Part shown: piece by piece, positions 37,192 through 45,335 of the stretch
How positions within the stretch are numbered: the first letter of the stretch is position 1
Layout of the letters: every line of letters begins with the position of its first letter
Source: Phytohabitans maris
Lineage (GTDB): Bacteria; Actinomycetota; Actinomycetes; Mycobacteriales; Micromonosporaceae
NCBI RefSeq assembly: GCF_031085175.1
Contig: NZ_JAVHUY010000003.1
Location: 290,021-354,020, forward strand
Direction of reading: 5' to 3'
DNA length: 64,000 bases
Made by a program: the position numbers and the translations under genes
Notes under the pieces: model-generated
Told to the model about the DNA's origin: nothing
The model's database searches: none
The model's input: only the letters and a program-made list of their open reading frames with translations

Positions 37192-37767
37192 CTAGCCGAG
37201 ACGGTCGGCGAAGGCGAGCACCCGCTCGGTGAGCAGCTTGGCGGCGGCCGCGTCGTAGGTGGGCAGGCCGGGGTCGGCGAAGAGGTGCACCTTGCCGGGA
37301 TAGAGGAACAGCTCCGCCTCCGGGGTCGCCTCGACGAAGGCCCGGGCCGCGTCGAGGTCGCCCTCGCCGGCGAAGATCGGGTCCTCGTCCATGCCGTGCA
37401 CCTGGGCCGGTACGCCCGCGGGCCACCCGCCGAACTCGGACGGCGGCACGAACGACTCCAGAAACAGCGCGCCCTTCGCACCGGGCCGGGTCTGGGCGAG
37501 CCGCTGCGCCGGCAGTACGCCGAGCGAGTACCCCACGTACACCAGCTCGGCCGGCAGCCCCTCGGCGGCGGCGACCCCGTCGTCGACCAGCGCCTCGAAG
37601 CCCAGCGAACGCCCGTACGCGACACCGGCGTCGAGCGTGTCGAAGACCCTGCCGCCGTACAGGTCCGGAGTGTGCACGGTGTGCCCGGCCACGCGGAGCG
37701 CCTCGGCGAAGTCGCGCTGTCCCGGCGTCAGCCCCAGCGCGTGGTGGAAGTAGAGGATCTCTGCCAT
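37192..37767 (-). CDS. Dienelactone hydrolase-family alpha/beta hydrolase
   Basis: A 191-aa protein of the short dienelactone-hydrolase type: EILYFHHALGLTPGQRDFAEALR, TPDLYGG, then nucleophile motif GYSLG (Ser where classical enzymes have Cys), Asp in GMDEDPIF and His in PGKVHLFAD. It should be an intracellular carboxyl-ester hydrolase of unknown substrate. ATG 37767 is the first codon of the conserved region. It is 10 nt downstream of the SRPBCC gene in the same direction, so they are probably co-transcribed. Confidence 0.85.
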   Translation of the reverse strand: MAEILYFHHALGLTPGQRDFAEALRVAGHTVHTPDLYGGRVFDTLDAGVAYGRSLGFEALVDDGVAAAEGLPAELVYVGYSLGVLPAQRLAQTRPGAKGALFLESFVPPSEFGGWPAGVPAQVHGMDEDPIFAGEGDLDAARAFVEATPEAELFLYPGKVHLFADPGLPTYDAAAAKLLTERVLAFADRLG

Positions 37768-37777
37768 GGGCCAGAGC

Positions 37778-38218
37778 CTATGCGCCCCCCTCCAGGAGGC
37801 GCTTGAGGCTCGCGTAGCTCGCCGGCGCGCCCTTGGCGGCCAGCCGGCGGACCATCGGCGCGAGCGCCACGCCGACGCCGTGGCCGGTGAAGTCCAGCGT
37901 GAACGTGACCCGCGAGCCGCCACCGTCCAGCGGCTCGACGGTGACCGAGGCGTTCGGGCGGATCGGGCCGGCGATCCCCTCCACCGCCCAGCGGTACGGG
38001 TGGTTCAGCTCGGTGACCCGCTGGGTCATCGTCCGCTCGGCGCCACCCACCCGGCGGGTGGTGGTGAACCGGGCGCCCACCGCCGGGTGCCACCCCTCCC
38101 CCAAGTCCACCCGGAGCACATCCGCCTGCCACCGGGGGAAGTGGGTGGGGTCGGTGGCGTACGCGAAGACCTCCTCCGGGGGCCGCGCGATCTCGATGGT
38201 GCTGGTCAGTGCCGTCAT
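37778..38218 (-). CDS. SRPBCC-family (START-like) protein
   Basis: A 146-aa polyketide-cyclase/START fold protein: STIEIARPPEEVFAYATDPTHFPRW near the start, TMTQRVTELNHPYRWA in the middle, and a C-terminal long helix (APMVRRLAAKGAPASYASLKRLLE). These bind hydrophobic ligands or act as cyclases; the role here is unknown. GGAGG is 8 nt before ATG 38218. Confidence 0.88.
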   Translation of the reverse strand: MTALTSTIEIARPPEEVFAYATDPTHFPRWQADVLRVDLGEGWHPAVGARFTTTRRVGGAERTMTQRVTELNHPYRWAVEGIAGPIRPNASVTVEPLDGGGSRVTFTLDFTGHGVGVALAPMVRRLAAKGAPASYASLKRLLEGGA

Positions 38219-38294
38219 GGCGACAACCTCCGTAACGCCGCGGGTGCCCGTCACAGCGATGACGGAGCGGGCGGCGCGGAGGTAACAGCGGGGC

Positions 38295-39437
38295 TCAGGA
38301 CCAGGAGGCGTGCGCCTCGTACACGCCGCCGACGGTGAGGCGCTGCGCGTCCTTCCCGTCCGGGCGGGCGATCCAGACCGACGGCTCCTTCACCTTTCCG
38401 CGGGTGAACGCGATCCACTTGCCGTCCGGCGACCAGGTGGGGTCCATGTCCTGGGCGGTACCGCTGGTGACCGGCCGGTTTTCGCTGCCGTCCGGCCGGA
38501 CCACCCAGATGTCGGACTGCCCGCTGGCCGCGCCGTTTCGGGTGTACGCGATCCAGGTGCCGTCCGGCGACCAGCACGGGTCGGCGCAGTTCACCTTGTC
38601 TTTGGTCAGCCACCGCGGGGGCGCGTCGGGCTGGTCCAGGCTGACCAGGCCGATCTGGTGGTTGCCCTTCGTGTTGATCCACATCGCGACGGCGCCGCCA
38701 TCCGGCGACCAGGTGGGGTCGTCCTTGTCGTCCTGGTTGTGCGTGACCTGCACCGGCTTCGCCGAGCCGGGCGGGCCGAGCGTGAGCGTGAAGAGCTGGT
38801 TGCGCTCGCCCACCCTGTCCACATAGGCCAGTCGCTTGTCATCCGGCGACCAGCAGACCCGGGTGCCGCGCCGCATCCGGTCGACGACCACGGTCGGCGC
38901 GGAGCCGTCCGGCCGCATGGTGAGGATCTGCCACCAGTTGCCGGCGTCCCGGATGTACACGATGGTCTGCCGGTCGTGCGACCACTGCGGCAGCGCGTCG
39001 TGCCCGGAGTCGGCGAGCCGCGTCCGCTCCCCGCTGCCCGGCGTCGTGCTGTACACGAAGGAGTCTTCGCCCTGGTCCAGGCGGACGAGCATGGTGTCGG
39101 TCGGGTAGGGCCGGACGGGTCCGCTCGGCGACGCGGACGGTGTCGGGGCCTCGCCCAGCCGCCCGCTGCCGTCGGATCCGTCGCCGCCGCCCTTGGCCGG
39201 CGGGTCGCCCGCGAGCGCGTACCCGGTGACGGCACCCACGGCCGCGAGGCCGGCCAGCACCGGTACGCCGATGATGATCGTGCGCCGGTCCACGACGGAC
39301 GCCAGGCCCCGGCCGCGCGGTGCGGGACCGCCGGCCGGCGCCCCGGCGCCGGGGTGAGGCGGCGGCGAACCCGGCGGCGTGGCGCCCATGACGTAGGTCT
39401 CGGCCGGCGGGCCCGGCTCGTGCCCGGGGTTGGCCAT
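38295..39437 (-). CDS. Membrane-anchored PD40 (TolB-like) beta-propeller protein
   Basis: A 380-aa protein with a Pro-rich cytoplasmic N-terminus, one membrane segment (TIIIGVPVLAGLAAVGAVTG, about residues 54-77), a Gly/Ser linker and a six-bladed PD40 propeller outside. The blade motif WSPDG or variants appears five times (CWSPDDKRLAY, TWSPDGGAVAM, CWSPDGTWIAY, TWSPDGKWIAF and a terminal ASWS). Such domains mediate protein contacts. GGGAGGG lies 3-4 nt before ATG 39437. It is not in an obvious operon; the 197-nt gap to the divergent glycosyltransferase should hold both promoters. Confidence 0.87.
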   Translation of the reverse strand: MANPGHEPGPPAETYVMGATPPGSPPPHPGAGAPAGGPAPRGRGLASVVDRRTIIIGVPVLAGLAAVGAVTGYALAGDPPAKGGGDGSDGSGRLGEAPTPSASPSGPVRPYPTDTMLVRLDQGEDSFVYSTTPGSGERTRLADSGHDALPQWSHDRQTIVYIRDAGNWWQILTMRPDGSAPTVVVDRMRRGTRVCWSPDDKRLAYVDRVGERNQLFTLTLGPPGSAKPVQVTHNQDDKDDPTWSPDGGAVAMWINTKGNHQIGLVSLDQPDAPPRWLTKDKVNCADPCWSPDGTWIAYTRNGAASGQSDIWVVRPDGSENRPVTSGTAQDMDPTWSPDGKWIAFTRGKVKEPSVWIARPDGKDAQRLTVGGVYEAHASWS

Positions 39438-39634
39438 GGTCCCTCCCCTGGCGTCGGCGATCCGTGGCTGGACAGTGGACCGCGCCCCCGCCACGGCCAG
39501 CCAGATCGTTGCACCCCGGGGCAAGCCCGACAAGCAACGGACGTGTCGCCTACCCGTCAGGGTTTGGAAGACATAGTCTCGGGAACATCTCGGCCAGATC
39601 TCGGTAAGGTAACGGCGGCGGGCAGGGAGCGTAG

Positions 39635-40771
39635 ATGCGGATCGCGATCATTTCGGTCGACCACCGGCCGGTGCGCCCGGCCAGCCGGGACTGGACGGCG
39701 GCGCCCGCGGTGCACGTCACCGAGCTGGCCGCCGCCCTGGCCGCCCTCGGCCACGACGTGCGGGTCCACACCCGACGGGTCAGCACCGCGCAGCCCGAGG
39801 TCAGGACGGGTGCGGACGGCGTGACCACGGTGGTCGTGCCGGCGGAGGGCGGCGACGCCTTCGGCCAGTGGCTGGACGCCGCGTGGCGGGACGGCTGGGC
39901 ACCCGACGTCGTACACGCGCACACCCTGCCCTCGGCGGTCGCCGCGATGGTGGCCCGCAAGCTGACCAGCCGGCCGACCGTGGTCACCTTCCACGGCGAC
40001 GAGGAGGGCGACGCCGCGGCCATCGCCGGCACCGCCGACGCCGTCGTGGCGCTCTCCAGGACCGAGGCGCACGGGGTACGGCGGTTGGGGGCCGCCCCGG
40101 CTAACGTCTCCGTCGTGCCGCCCGGCGTGGACCCGACCCGGTTCGCCCCGGAAGGGCGGGCCTGGGTCCGCCGCCGGACCCACCGCGTGCTCGCGGTGGG
40201 CCAGCTCGTGCCGCCCAGCGGCTTCGCCGCCGCCGTCGACGCGCTCCCCGAGCTGCCCGACACCGAGCTCGTCGTCGTGGGCCGGCCCCGCCCGCCGTCG
40301 AACGGGCTCGGCCCGCACGCCGCGCAGCTGCGCGCCCTCGCCGTCAACCACGGGGTGCACGAGCGGCTGCGGCTGACCGGCGCGGCGCCGTACGGCGACA
40401 TGCCCGGCTGGTACCGCTCCGCCGACCTGCTGGTCTGCACACCCGAGCACGCCTCGTTCAGCCGCGCGGCGATCGAGGCGATGGCCTGCGGCATCCCGGT
40501 CGTCGCGACCGCCGGCGGGCCGCTGGCCGAGGTGGTCAACGACGGCGTGACCGGCCGCCTCGTACCGCCCGAGCGGCTCGCCGGCGTGATCCGCGAGCTG
40601 CTCGCCGACGCCGACCTGCGCCGCGCCTACGGGACGGCCGGGGCGCGATGGGCCCGCGGCGCGTACGACTGGGCGGTGGCCGCGCCGCGCACGGTCGAGA
40701 CGTACGAGCGGATCCGCACCCAGCACGCGCTCACCCACCAAGGGCCGAACGCGGCGGGGCTGGCCGCGTAA
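39635..40771 (+). CDS. Glycosyltransferase family 4 (GT-B)
   Basis: A 378-aa GT-B enzyme. The N-terminal half begins [16 protein letters not shown] and contains [13 protein letters not shown]; the C-terminal half has [59 protein letters not shown], the GT4 nucleotide-sugar (EX7E-like) segment. The acceptor is unknown; cell-envelope or small-molecule glycosylation is possible. AGGGAG is 5 nt before ATG 39635. The aldo/keto reductase follows after 10 nt. Confidence 0.9.
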   Translation: MRIAIISVDHRPVRPASRDWTAAPAVHVTELAAALAALGHDVRVHTRRVSTAQPEVRTGADGVTTVVVPAEGGDAFGQWLDAAWRDGWAPDVVHAHTLPSAVAAMVARKLTSRPTVVTFHGDEEGDAAAIAGTADAVVALSRTEAHGVRRLGAAPANVSVVPPGVDPTRFAPEGRAWVRRRTHRVLAVGQLVPPSGFAAAVDALPELPDTELVVVGRPRPPSNGLGPHAAQLRALAVNHGVHERLRLTGAAPYGDMPGWYRSADLLVCTPEHASFSRAAIEAMACGIPVVATAGGPLAEVVNDGVTGRLVPPERLAGVIRELLADADLRRAYGTAGARWARGAYDWAVAAPRTVETYERIRTQHALTHQGPNAAGLAA

Positions 40772-40781
40772 GCTTCGCTGT

Positions 40782-41639
40782 GTGATCGCACGGGTCCCGT
40801 TCGGCGCGACCGGACACTCCTCCAGCCGGGTCATCTTCGGCGGCGCGGCCCTGGCCAGCGTCTCCAAGGGCGAGGCCGACCGCACGCTCGACCTCCTGCT
40901 CGCCCACGGCGTCAACCACATCGACGTCGCCGCCGGGTACGGCGACGCCGAGCTGCGGGTCGCGCCGTGGCTGCGGCGCCACCCCGACACGTTCTTCGTC
41001 GCCACGAAGACCGGCGAGCGGTCCTACCGGGGCGCGCGCGAGCAGATCCACCGCTCCCTGGAGCGGCTCGGCGTCGACCGCTTCGACCTGATCCAGCTGC
41101 ACAACCTGGTCGACGTCATCGACTGGGAGACCGCCCTGCGCGACGGCGGCGCGCTGGAGGCCGCCATCGAGGCGCGCGAGGAGGGGCTGGTCCGCTTCAT
41201 CGGCGTGACCGGGCACGGCCTGACCGTCCCCGAGATGCACCGGCGCAGCCTGGAGCGCTTCCCGTTCGACTCGATCCTGCTGCCTTACAACTACCGGCAG
41301 ATGCGGGACCCCTACTACGCGGAGAAGTTCGCGGCGGTGGCCACGGTCTGCGCCGAGCGCGACGTCGCGCTCCAGACCATCAAGAGCCTCGCGCTGCGCC
41401 CGTGGGAGGGCCGGGAAAAGACCGCCGGCACCTGGTACGAGCCGCTGCGCGAGCAGGCCGACATCGACCTCGCCGTGCACTGGGTGCTCGGCGACCCGCA
41501 GGCGTTCCTGCTGACCACCGGCGACGTCGCCATCCTGCCGAGCCTCCTCGACGCGGCCGAGCGCTTCACCGAGCGCCCGTCCGACGAGCGGATGGACGCC
41601 CTGGTCACCGAGCGCCAGCTCGCCCCCCTCTTCGTCTAG
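40782..41639 (+). CDS. Aldo/keto reductase
   Basis: A 285-aa protein with the AKR barrel: [29 protein letters not shown] (Asp and Tyr of the active site), [11 protein letters not shown] (Lys), and [19 protein letters not shown] (His). It resembles the AKR subset with a variable C-terminus ([17 protein letters not shown]), often annotated as predicted oxidoreductases. NADPH-dependent carbonyl reduction is expected. GTG 40782 is the start before the conserved region, 10 nt after the glycosyltransferase. Confidence 0.88.
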   Translation: MIARVPFGATGHSSSRVIFGGAALASVSKGEADRTLDLLLAHGVNHIDVAAGYGDAELRVAPWLRRHPDTFFVATKTGERSYRGAREQIHRSLERLGVDRFDLIQLHNLVDVIDWETALRDGGALEAAIEAREEGLVRFIGVTGHGLTVPEMHRRSLERFPFDSILLPYNYRQMRDPYYAEKFAAVATVCAERDVALQTIKSLALRPWEGREKTAGTWYEPLREQADIDLAVHWVLGDPQAFLLTTGDVAILPSLLDAAERFTERPSDERMDALVTERQLAPLFV

Positions 41640-41644
41640 TCAGT

Positions 41645-41734
41645 GCGGTGGCCACCAACGTTCACCGGGCGACCGGCGACCTTCGACCGCTGGCCACCCG
41701 GGCCGGCGAAGCCGGCAAGGTTAGTGGCCACCGC
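41645..41734. repeat. Inverted repeat after the aldo/keto reductase
   Basis: GCGGTGGCCACCAAC (41645-41659) is the inverse of GTTAGTGGCCACCGC (41720-41734) with one mismatch and a 60-nt loop. It starts 6 nt after the gene stop. Probably part of the transcript end. Confidence 0.6.
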
Positions 41735-41763
41735 GCTAGAGAGCTCGGGGTGATGGGCTGAGC

Positions 41764-41794
41764 GGGGTGCGGGCGCGAGACCGCGCCGCACCCC
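41764..41794 (+). terminator. Strong GC hairpin downstream of the aldo/keto reductase
   Basis: GGGGTGCGGGCGCG (41764-41777) pairs with CGCGCCGCACCCC (41782-41794), a 13-bp stem with one bulged G and a 4-nt loop. It could terminate the glycosyltransferase-reductase unit. Confidence 0.6.
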
Positions 41795-41849
41795 GACTCC
41801 GAAGGCTCTCCAGCCGGCGCGGCCCACGGGGCCTGACCCCAGGCGGATA

Positions 41850-42021
41850 TGCCCCGGTCCACGCCACCTGCGGACCGCATGCGCGGGGTCCCCGGGGAAA
41901 CGTGGAGCGCAGCGGAGCGTTTCTTGGGGTGCTTTCCCGCGGGCACCGCTCCGGCCGGCGGCTCGCAGCGCTCGCCGAAAACCCCGGCCTCCGCTGCCGG
42001 GTCCGCGGCTCAAGCCCAACC
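41850..42021 (-). repeat. Dispersed ~174-bp repeat, copy B (inverted)
   Basis: Reverse complement of 11651-11824 with long identical blocks, including CGTGGAGCGCAGCGGAGCG at about 41900. It is embedded in the gene-free stretch 41640-42870. A further hairpin lies just outside it (AGGGTGAG 42049-42056 with CTCACCCT 42072-42079). Confidence 0.8.
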
Positions 42022-42135
42022 CGCACCGGCCCGCGAATCCCTTCACGGAGGGTGAGGCCCGCGTTAAAGCACTCACCCTGAATTTGATCAAGGCCGTGGG
42101 CTGGGCTCTCTGCCGTCCGCGTGCACAGGCTTGTC

Positions 42136-42170
42136 CGCCCTCCGCCCTCCGCCCTCCGCCCTCCGCCCTT
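42136..42170. repeat. Heptamer tandem repeat (CGCCCTC)x5
   Basis: Four copies of CGCCCTC and a final CGCCCTT in a row. Non-coding; a unit length of 7 would break any reading frame on expansion. Confidence 0.9.
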
Positions 42171-42496
42171 CGCGCGGGGCCGGTGACCGGAGCCGCCCGG
42201 GCCGGTAAACCATCAAGGGCGAGCGGTTCGACCGGAGGGGTGGCCAGCAATCCCCGCCCTCCCGTGTCGATCGAGGAAAGGGCGCACGGCCCGCCGACCA
42301 CCCGAGAACGGCCGCATCGTCGGGCAGGCACGGATCGTCCTCGCTCATGCCCGGCTTCACCACGGTGAGTGGCACTGGAGCCCGAACCGTCGCTCCCGCG
42401 GCCCTACTCCTCCCCGTCTCCACAACCATTCACCGCCCCACCGCCGTCCGGCCAACGCCACACGAAATACGCCCCGCCCCCGCGCCGCGCGCCTCA

Positions 42497-42565
42497 AGAT
42501 CCCGACAAAATCCCTGACTTTGCTGCCTCATCGACGGGCGGAAGCAGCAAAGTCAGGGACTTTGC
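42497..42565. repeat. CAAAGTC-type repeat module, copy 2
   Basis: GACAAAATCCCTGACTTTG (42497 onward) and, about 30 nt later, CAAAGTCAGGGACTTTG, which is the same unit inverted. Both match the module at 13068-13139 within the sortase frame. A second shared block lies further on, at about 42720-42770 (GGCACCTGCGTACCACGATC), which corresponds to GGCGCCCGCGTACCACGACC at about 12996-13015. No gene is seen in 42022-42870. Confidence 0.8.
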
Positions 42566-42870
42566 CGCCTCCGGGCCGTGGTCCACAGTGGCGGGGTCGA
42601 ACGGCCGCACGCCCTCCCTCGGTCGGCGCGGAGTCTCGCGGCGAAGCCGAGCCAGCACGCCGGCGGGGTTGGCGCCGCCGAACGCCGAGGGTGAGACAGC
42701 TGACCGCCCCAGCAGATCATGGTACGAATCCGCCCGCCCGAAGGCACCTGCGTACCACGATCTCGACCGCCCGCCCGCGCCGGGCGACGGCCTGACGCTT
42801 CTTTGTCCTGGAACGCGGGCCGCGCCTCCCGGAGGAGCATGCCGCCGCGCGGAGCGGGTACCCGGGCGGC

Positions 42871-43821
42871 ATGCGGATCGGTTACATCCTGTCCAGCGAG
42901 GAGTACGGCCCGGACGACCTGGTCGCGCAGGCCAGGGGGGCCGAGGCGGCGGGGTTCCAGGCGTTGTGGATTTCGGACCACTACCATCCGTGGCTGGACG
43001 CGCAGGGGGAGAGCCCGTTCGTCTGGTCCACGATCGGGGCGCTCAGCCAGGTCTGCCGGCTGCCGGTGACGACCGCGGTGACCTGCCCGACCACGCGGCT
43101 GCACCCGGCGATCGTGGCGCAGGCGGCGGCGACCAGCGCGGTGCTGCACGGCGGGCGGTTCACGCTCGGGGTGGGCAGCGGCGAGGCGCTCAACGAGCAC
43201 ATCCTCGGCCAGCCGTGGCCGAGCACCTCGGTGCGGCTGGAGATGCTGGAGGAGGCCGTCGACGTGATGCGGCGGCTGTGGCGGGGCGGCTTCGTCGAGC
43301 ACCGCGGCCGCCACTACACAGTGGACAACGCCCGCCTCTACACCCTCCCGGAGCGGCCACCGGCCCTCCACATGTCCGGCTTCGGCCCCAAGGCGATCGA
43401 CCTGGCCGCGCGGATCGCCGACGGGTACATCCTGACCAGGCCGGATGGCGACCTGGTCCGCCGCTTCCGGGACAACGGCGGCGGTGACCGGCCCTGCCAG
43501 GGCGGCTTCAAGGCGGCGTACGCGACCAGTGTCGAGGAGGGGACCCGCATCGCGTACGAGCGCTGGCCCAACGAGGCGCTCCCCGGCGAGCTGGCCCGGG
43601 TGATGCCCTCGCCCCGCCACTTCGAGCAGGCGGTGCAGCTGGTCCGGCCGGAGATGATGGGCGAGCACTTCGTCTGCGGCGCCGACCCGGACGCGCACCT
43701 GCGGCGGATCTCGCGGTACGTGGAGGCCGGGTTCGACGAGGTCTACGTCGCCAACAGCGGGCCGCACTGGCAAGGCTTCTTCGACATGTACGCGGAGAAG
43801 GTGCTCCCCCGCCTCGGGTAG
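42871..43821 (+). CDS. F420-dependent oxidoreductase, luciferase-like (G6PDH family)
   Basis: A 316-aa luciferase-like monooxygenase-fold protein that resembles the F420-dependent glucose-6-phosphate dehydrogenase-related family (TIGR03557 type): RIGYILSSEEYGPDDLVAQARGAEAAGF, FVWSTIGALSQVC, CPTTRLHPAIVAQAAAT and FTLGVGSGEALNEHI. The family uses reduced or oxidised F420 as hydride carrier. Substrate unknown; it need not be a glucose-6-phosphate enzyme. ATG 42871 starts the conserved region but has only weak ribosome-site sequence. Ten nt separate it from the methyltransferase gene. Confidence 0.88.
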   Translation: MRIGYILSSEEYGPDDLVAQARGAEAAGFQALWISDHYHPWLDAQGESPFVWSTIGALSQVCRLPVTTAVTCPTTRLHPAIVAQAAATSAVLHGGRFTLGVGSGEALNEHILGQPWPSTSVRLEMLEEAVDVMRRLWRGGFVEHRGRHYTVDNARLYTLPERPPALHMSGFGPKAIDLAARIADGYILTRPDGDLVRRFRDNGGGDRPCQGGFKAAYATSVEEGTRIAYERWPNEALPGELARVMPSPRHFEQAVQLVRPEMMGEHFVCGADPDAHLRRISRYVEAGFDEVYVANSGPHWQGFFDMYAEKVLPRLG

Positions 43822-43830
43822 TCTGCCGCG

Positions 43831-44493
43831 GTGACCGAGCCGCCGTCCGACCTCGTCGAGACCCGCGTCGCGTACGACACGGTCGCCGCCGACTACGCCG
43901 ACCTGCTCGGTGGCGCGCTCGCGGAGGCACCGCTGGAGCGGGCGCTGCTCGGCACGTTCGCCGAGCTCGTCCAGGCCGGCGGGGGCGGCCGGGTCGCGGA
44001 CGTGGGGTGCGGGCCGGGCCGGATCACGACGCACCTCGACAAGCTCGGCCTCGACGCGTGCGGCGTCGACCTGTCACCGGGGATGGTGGAGGTCGCCCGC
44101 CGGCGGTACCCGGGACTGCTCTTCGAGGTCGGCACGATGACCGACCTGGCCTTCGCGGACGGTGGTCTCGCCGGCCTGGTCGCCTGGTACTCGGTCATCC
44201 ACACGCCGCCGGAGCGGCTGCCGCTGGTCTTCGCCGAGTTCGCGCGGGTGCTCAGGCCGGGTGGCCACCTGCTGATGGCGTTCCAGTCCCCGTACGGCGA
44301 CGACGTCGAGCCGCGCCGCATCGAGCAGGCGTACGGGCACACGCTCGCCCTGGACGCCTACCGGCTGCCGGCGCGCCGGGTCACCGACCTGCTGGCGGCG
44401 GCCGGCGTCGCGGTGACCACCACGGTGGTGCGCCAGCCGGAGGAGCGGGAGAAGACCCCGCAGGCGTACCTGATGGCCCGCCGGCAGCCGTGA
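43831..44493 (+). CDS. Class I SAM-dependent methyltransferase
   Basis: A 220-aa methyltransferase. The SAM site is VADVGCGPGRITTHL (motif I), followed by VDLSPGMVEVAR and EVGTMTDLAFADG. Substrate unknown. GTG 43831 is 9 nt after the F420-type oxidoreductase stop, so the two are co-transcribed and could modify the same metabolite. The last residues (REKTPQAYLMARRQP) are a typical C-terminal strand of this group. Confidence 0.9.
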   Translation: MTEPPSDLVETRVAYDTVAADYADLLGGALAEAPLERALLGTFAELVQAGGGGRVADVGCGPGRITTHLDKLGLDACGVDLSPGMVEVARRRYPGLLFEVGTMTDLAFADGGLAGLVAWYSVIHTPPERLPLVFAEFARVLRPGGHLLMAFQSPYGDDVEPRRIEQAYGHTLALDAYRLPARRVTDLLAAAGVAVTTTVVRQPEEREKTPQAYLMARRQP

Positions 44494-44575
44494 GCGAGCG
44501 CGGGCGAACCGTCCACGCTCGCTCGTCGGGCGCCGTCGACCTGCCCGAGCCGCTCGGCATGCGGGCCGCGGCCGG

Positions 44576-44872
44576 TCAGCGCAGCAGTGAGATGACGACG
44601 ACCACCAGCGCCGCCCCGGCCAGGAACAGCGCCCCGGCCGCCTGGGCGAGGGAGCGCAGCACCTCGCGGAACATCTGCACAACCGGCTTCATGGCCGAGG
44701 ACATCAGGGCCACCGCCGCGGCCAGCAGGGCGGCCGCGATGAGCAGGAAACCGGTCGAGTCGACGGTCGTCGCCGGCTCGGCCGGACCGTGCGGCCGGCT
44801 GACCAGGCTGAGCTGGCCAACCGACGTCTTCTCGTGATTTACGGGACGTACGAAAGAGGCTAACGTGGACAT
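44576..44872 (-). CDS. Small two-pass membrane protein
   Basis: A 98-aa protein with two hydrophobic segments (GFLLIAAALLAAAVALM and ALFLAGAALVVVVISLL) and a polar N-terminus. No family is recognised. ATG 44872 has GCGAGG 8 nt upstream. Upstream are a 10-bp hairpin (44918-44943) and a cluster of TTCAGC motifs (45062-45128) that also occur before the GNAT gene, suggesting control by the XRE regulator at 46479. It converges on the methyltransferase gene. Confidence 0.62.
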   Translation of the reverse strand: MSTLASFVRPVNHEKTSVGQLSLVSRPHGPAEPATTVDSTGFLLIAAALLAAAVALMSSAMKPVVQMFREVLRSLAQAAGALFLAGAALVVVVISLLR

Positions 44873-44917
44873 GGCAGTTACCTCGCTCGACCAAAGCAGG
44901 TACTGATTTTTTAGGGA

Positions 44918-44943
44918 CGCCCTCGGACAGCACTCCGAGGGCG
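44918..44943 (-). promoter_or_regulatory. Hairpin in the 5' leader of the small membrane protein gene
   Basis: CGCCCTCGGA (44918-44927) pairs with TCCGAGGGCG (44934-44943), a perfect 10-bp stem with a 6-nt loop. On the minus-strand transcript it is followed by an A-rich run (CCCTAAAAAATC), not U-rich, so it is not an intrinsic terminator for that strand. A regulatory leader is possible. Confidence 0.45.
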
Positions 44944-45061
44944 CCTCGCGTTACGCGTCACAGCGCGCGTCGAGGAGCGGGGAGCGGTGCGGTCTCGCCG
45001 GCCCGATCAGGTGGCCCCCGCGGCAGATGATTAGCGATCATGCCCCGACCCCCTTCGGCGT

Positions 45062-45128
45062 CTTCAGCTCTTCAGCTATAGATCTGAAGCTCTCTTAACT
45101 CCACCGTAGACTTCAGCTCTTTGCTGAA
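45062..45128. promoter_or_regulatory. TTCAGC motif cluster (candidate operator)
   Basis: CTTCAGCT occurs twice in direct tandem (45062-45077). The second copy begins an inverted pair TTCAG...CTGAA (45071-45088), and a perfect inverted repeat TTCAGC-5 nt-GCTGAA follows at 45112-45128. This is an AT-richer island in the gap 44873-45335. The same motif arrangement is found at 47594-47653. The XRE protein encoded at 46479-47543 is the likely binder. Confidence 0.62.
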
Positions 45129-45180
45129 TCAATGGACCGGGCCATGGCAGTGACGTGAACGGCACCCGTCGCCGCCCGCT

Positions 45181-45295
45181 CTCAGGAGACGGCCGCACCC
45201 TCAGGAGACGGCCGCACCCTTCACGGGACGGCCGCGCCCCTCACGACACCGCCGCACCCTTCACGACACCGCCGCACCCCTACGAGACGGCAGCG
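45181..45295. repeat. ~20-bp minisatellite in the gap before the glycosyltransferase 3' end
   Basis: About six units related to CTCAGGAGACGGCCGCACC; the first two are identical, later ones degenerate (TCACGACACCGCCGCACC twice). Non-coding, just past the stop (45336) of the minus-strand glycosyltransferase. Confidence 0.8.
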
Positions 45296-45335
45296 TCCAC
45301 AGCAGACGGCGCGCGCTCAGCAGACGGCGGCGCCG

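Noticed and set aside
41636..42331. Minus-strand 231-aa frame in the repeat region
   Set aside because: Covers the dispersed repeat and hairpins; composition and content match copy A's non-coding DNA, not a protein family.
44918..44943. Intrinsic terminator
   Set aside because: The T-run precedes the stem on the + strand and an A-run follows on the minus strand; neither gives a U-tail after the hairpin.
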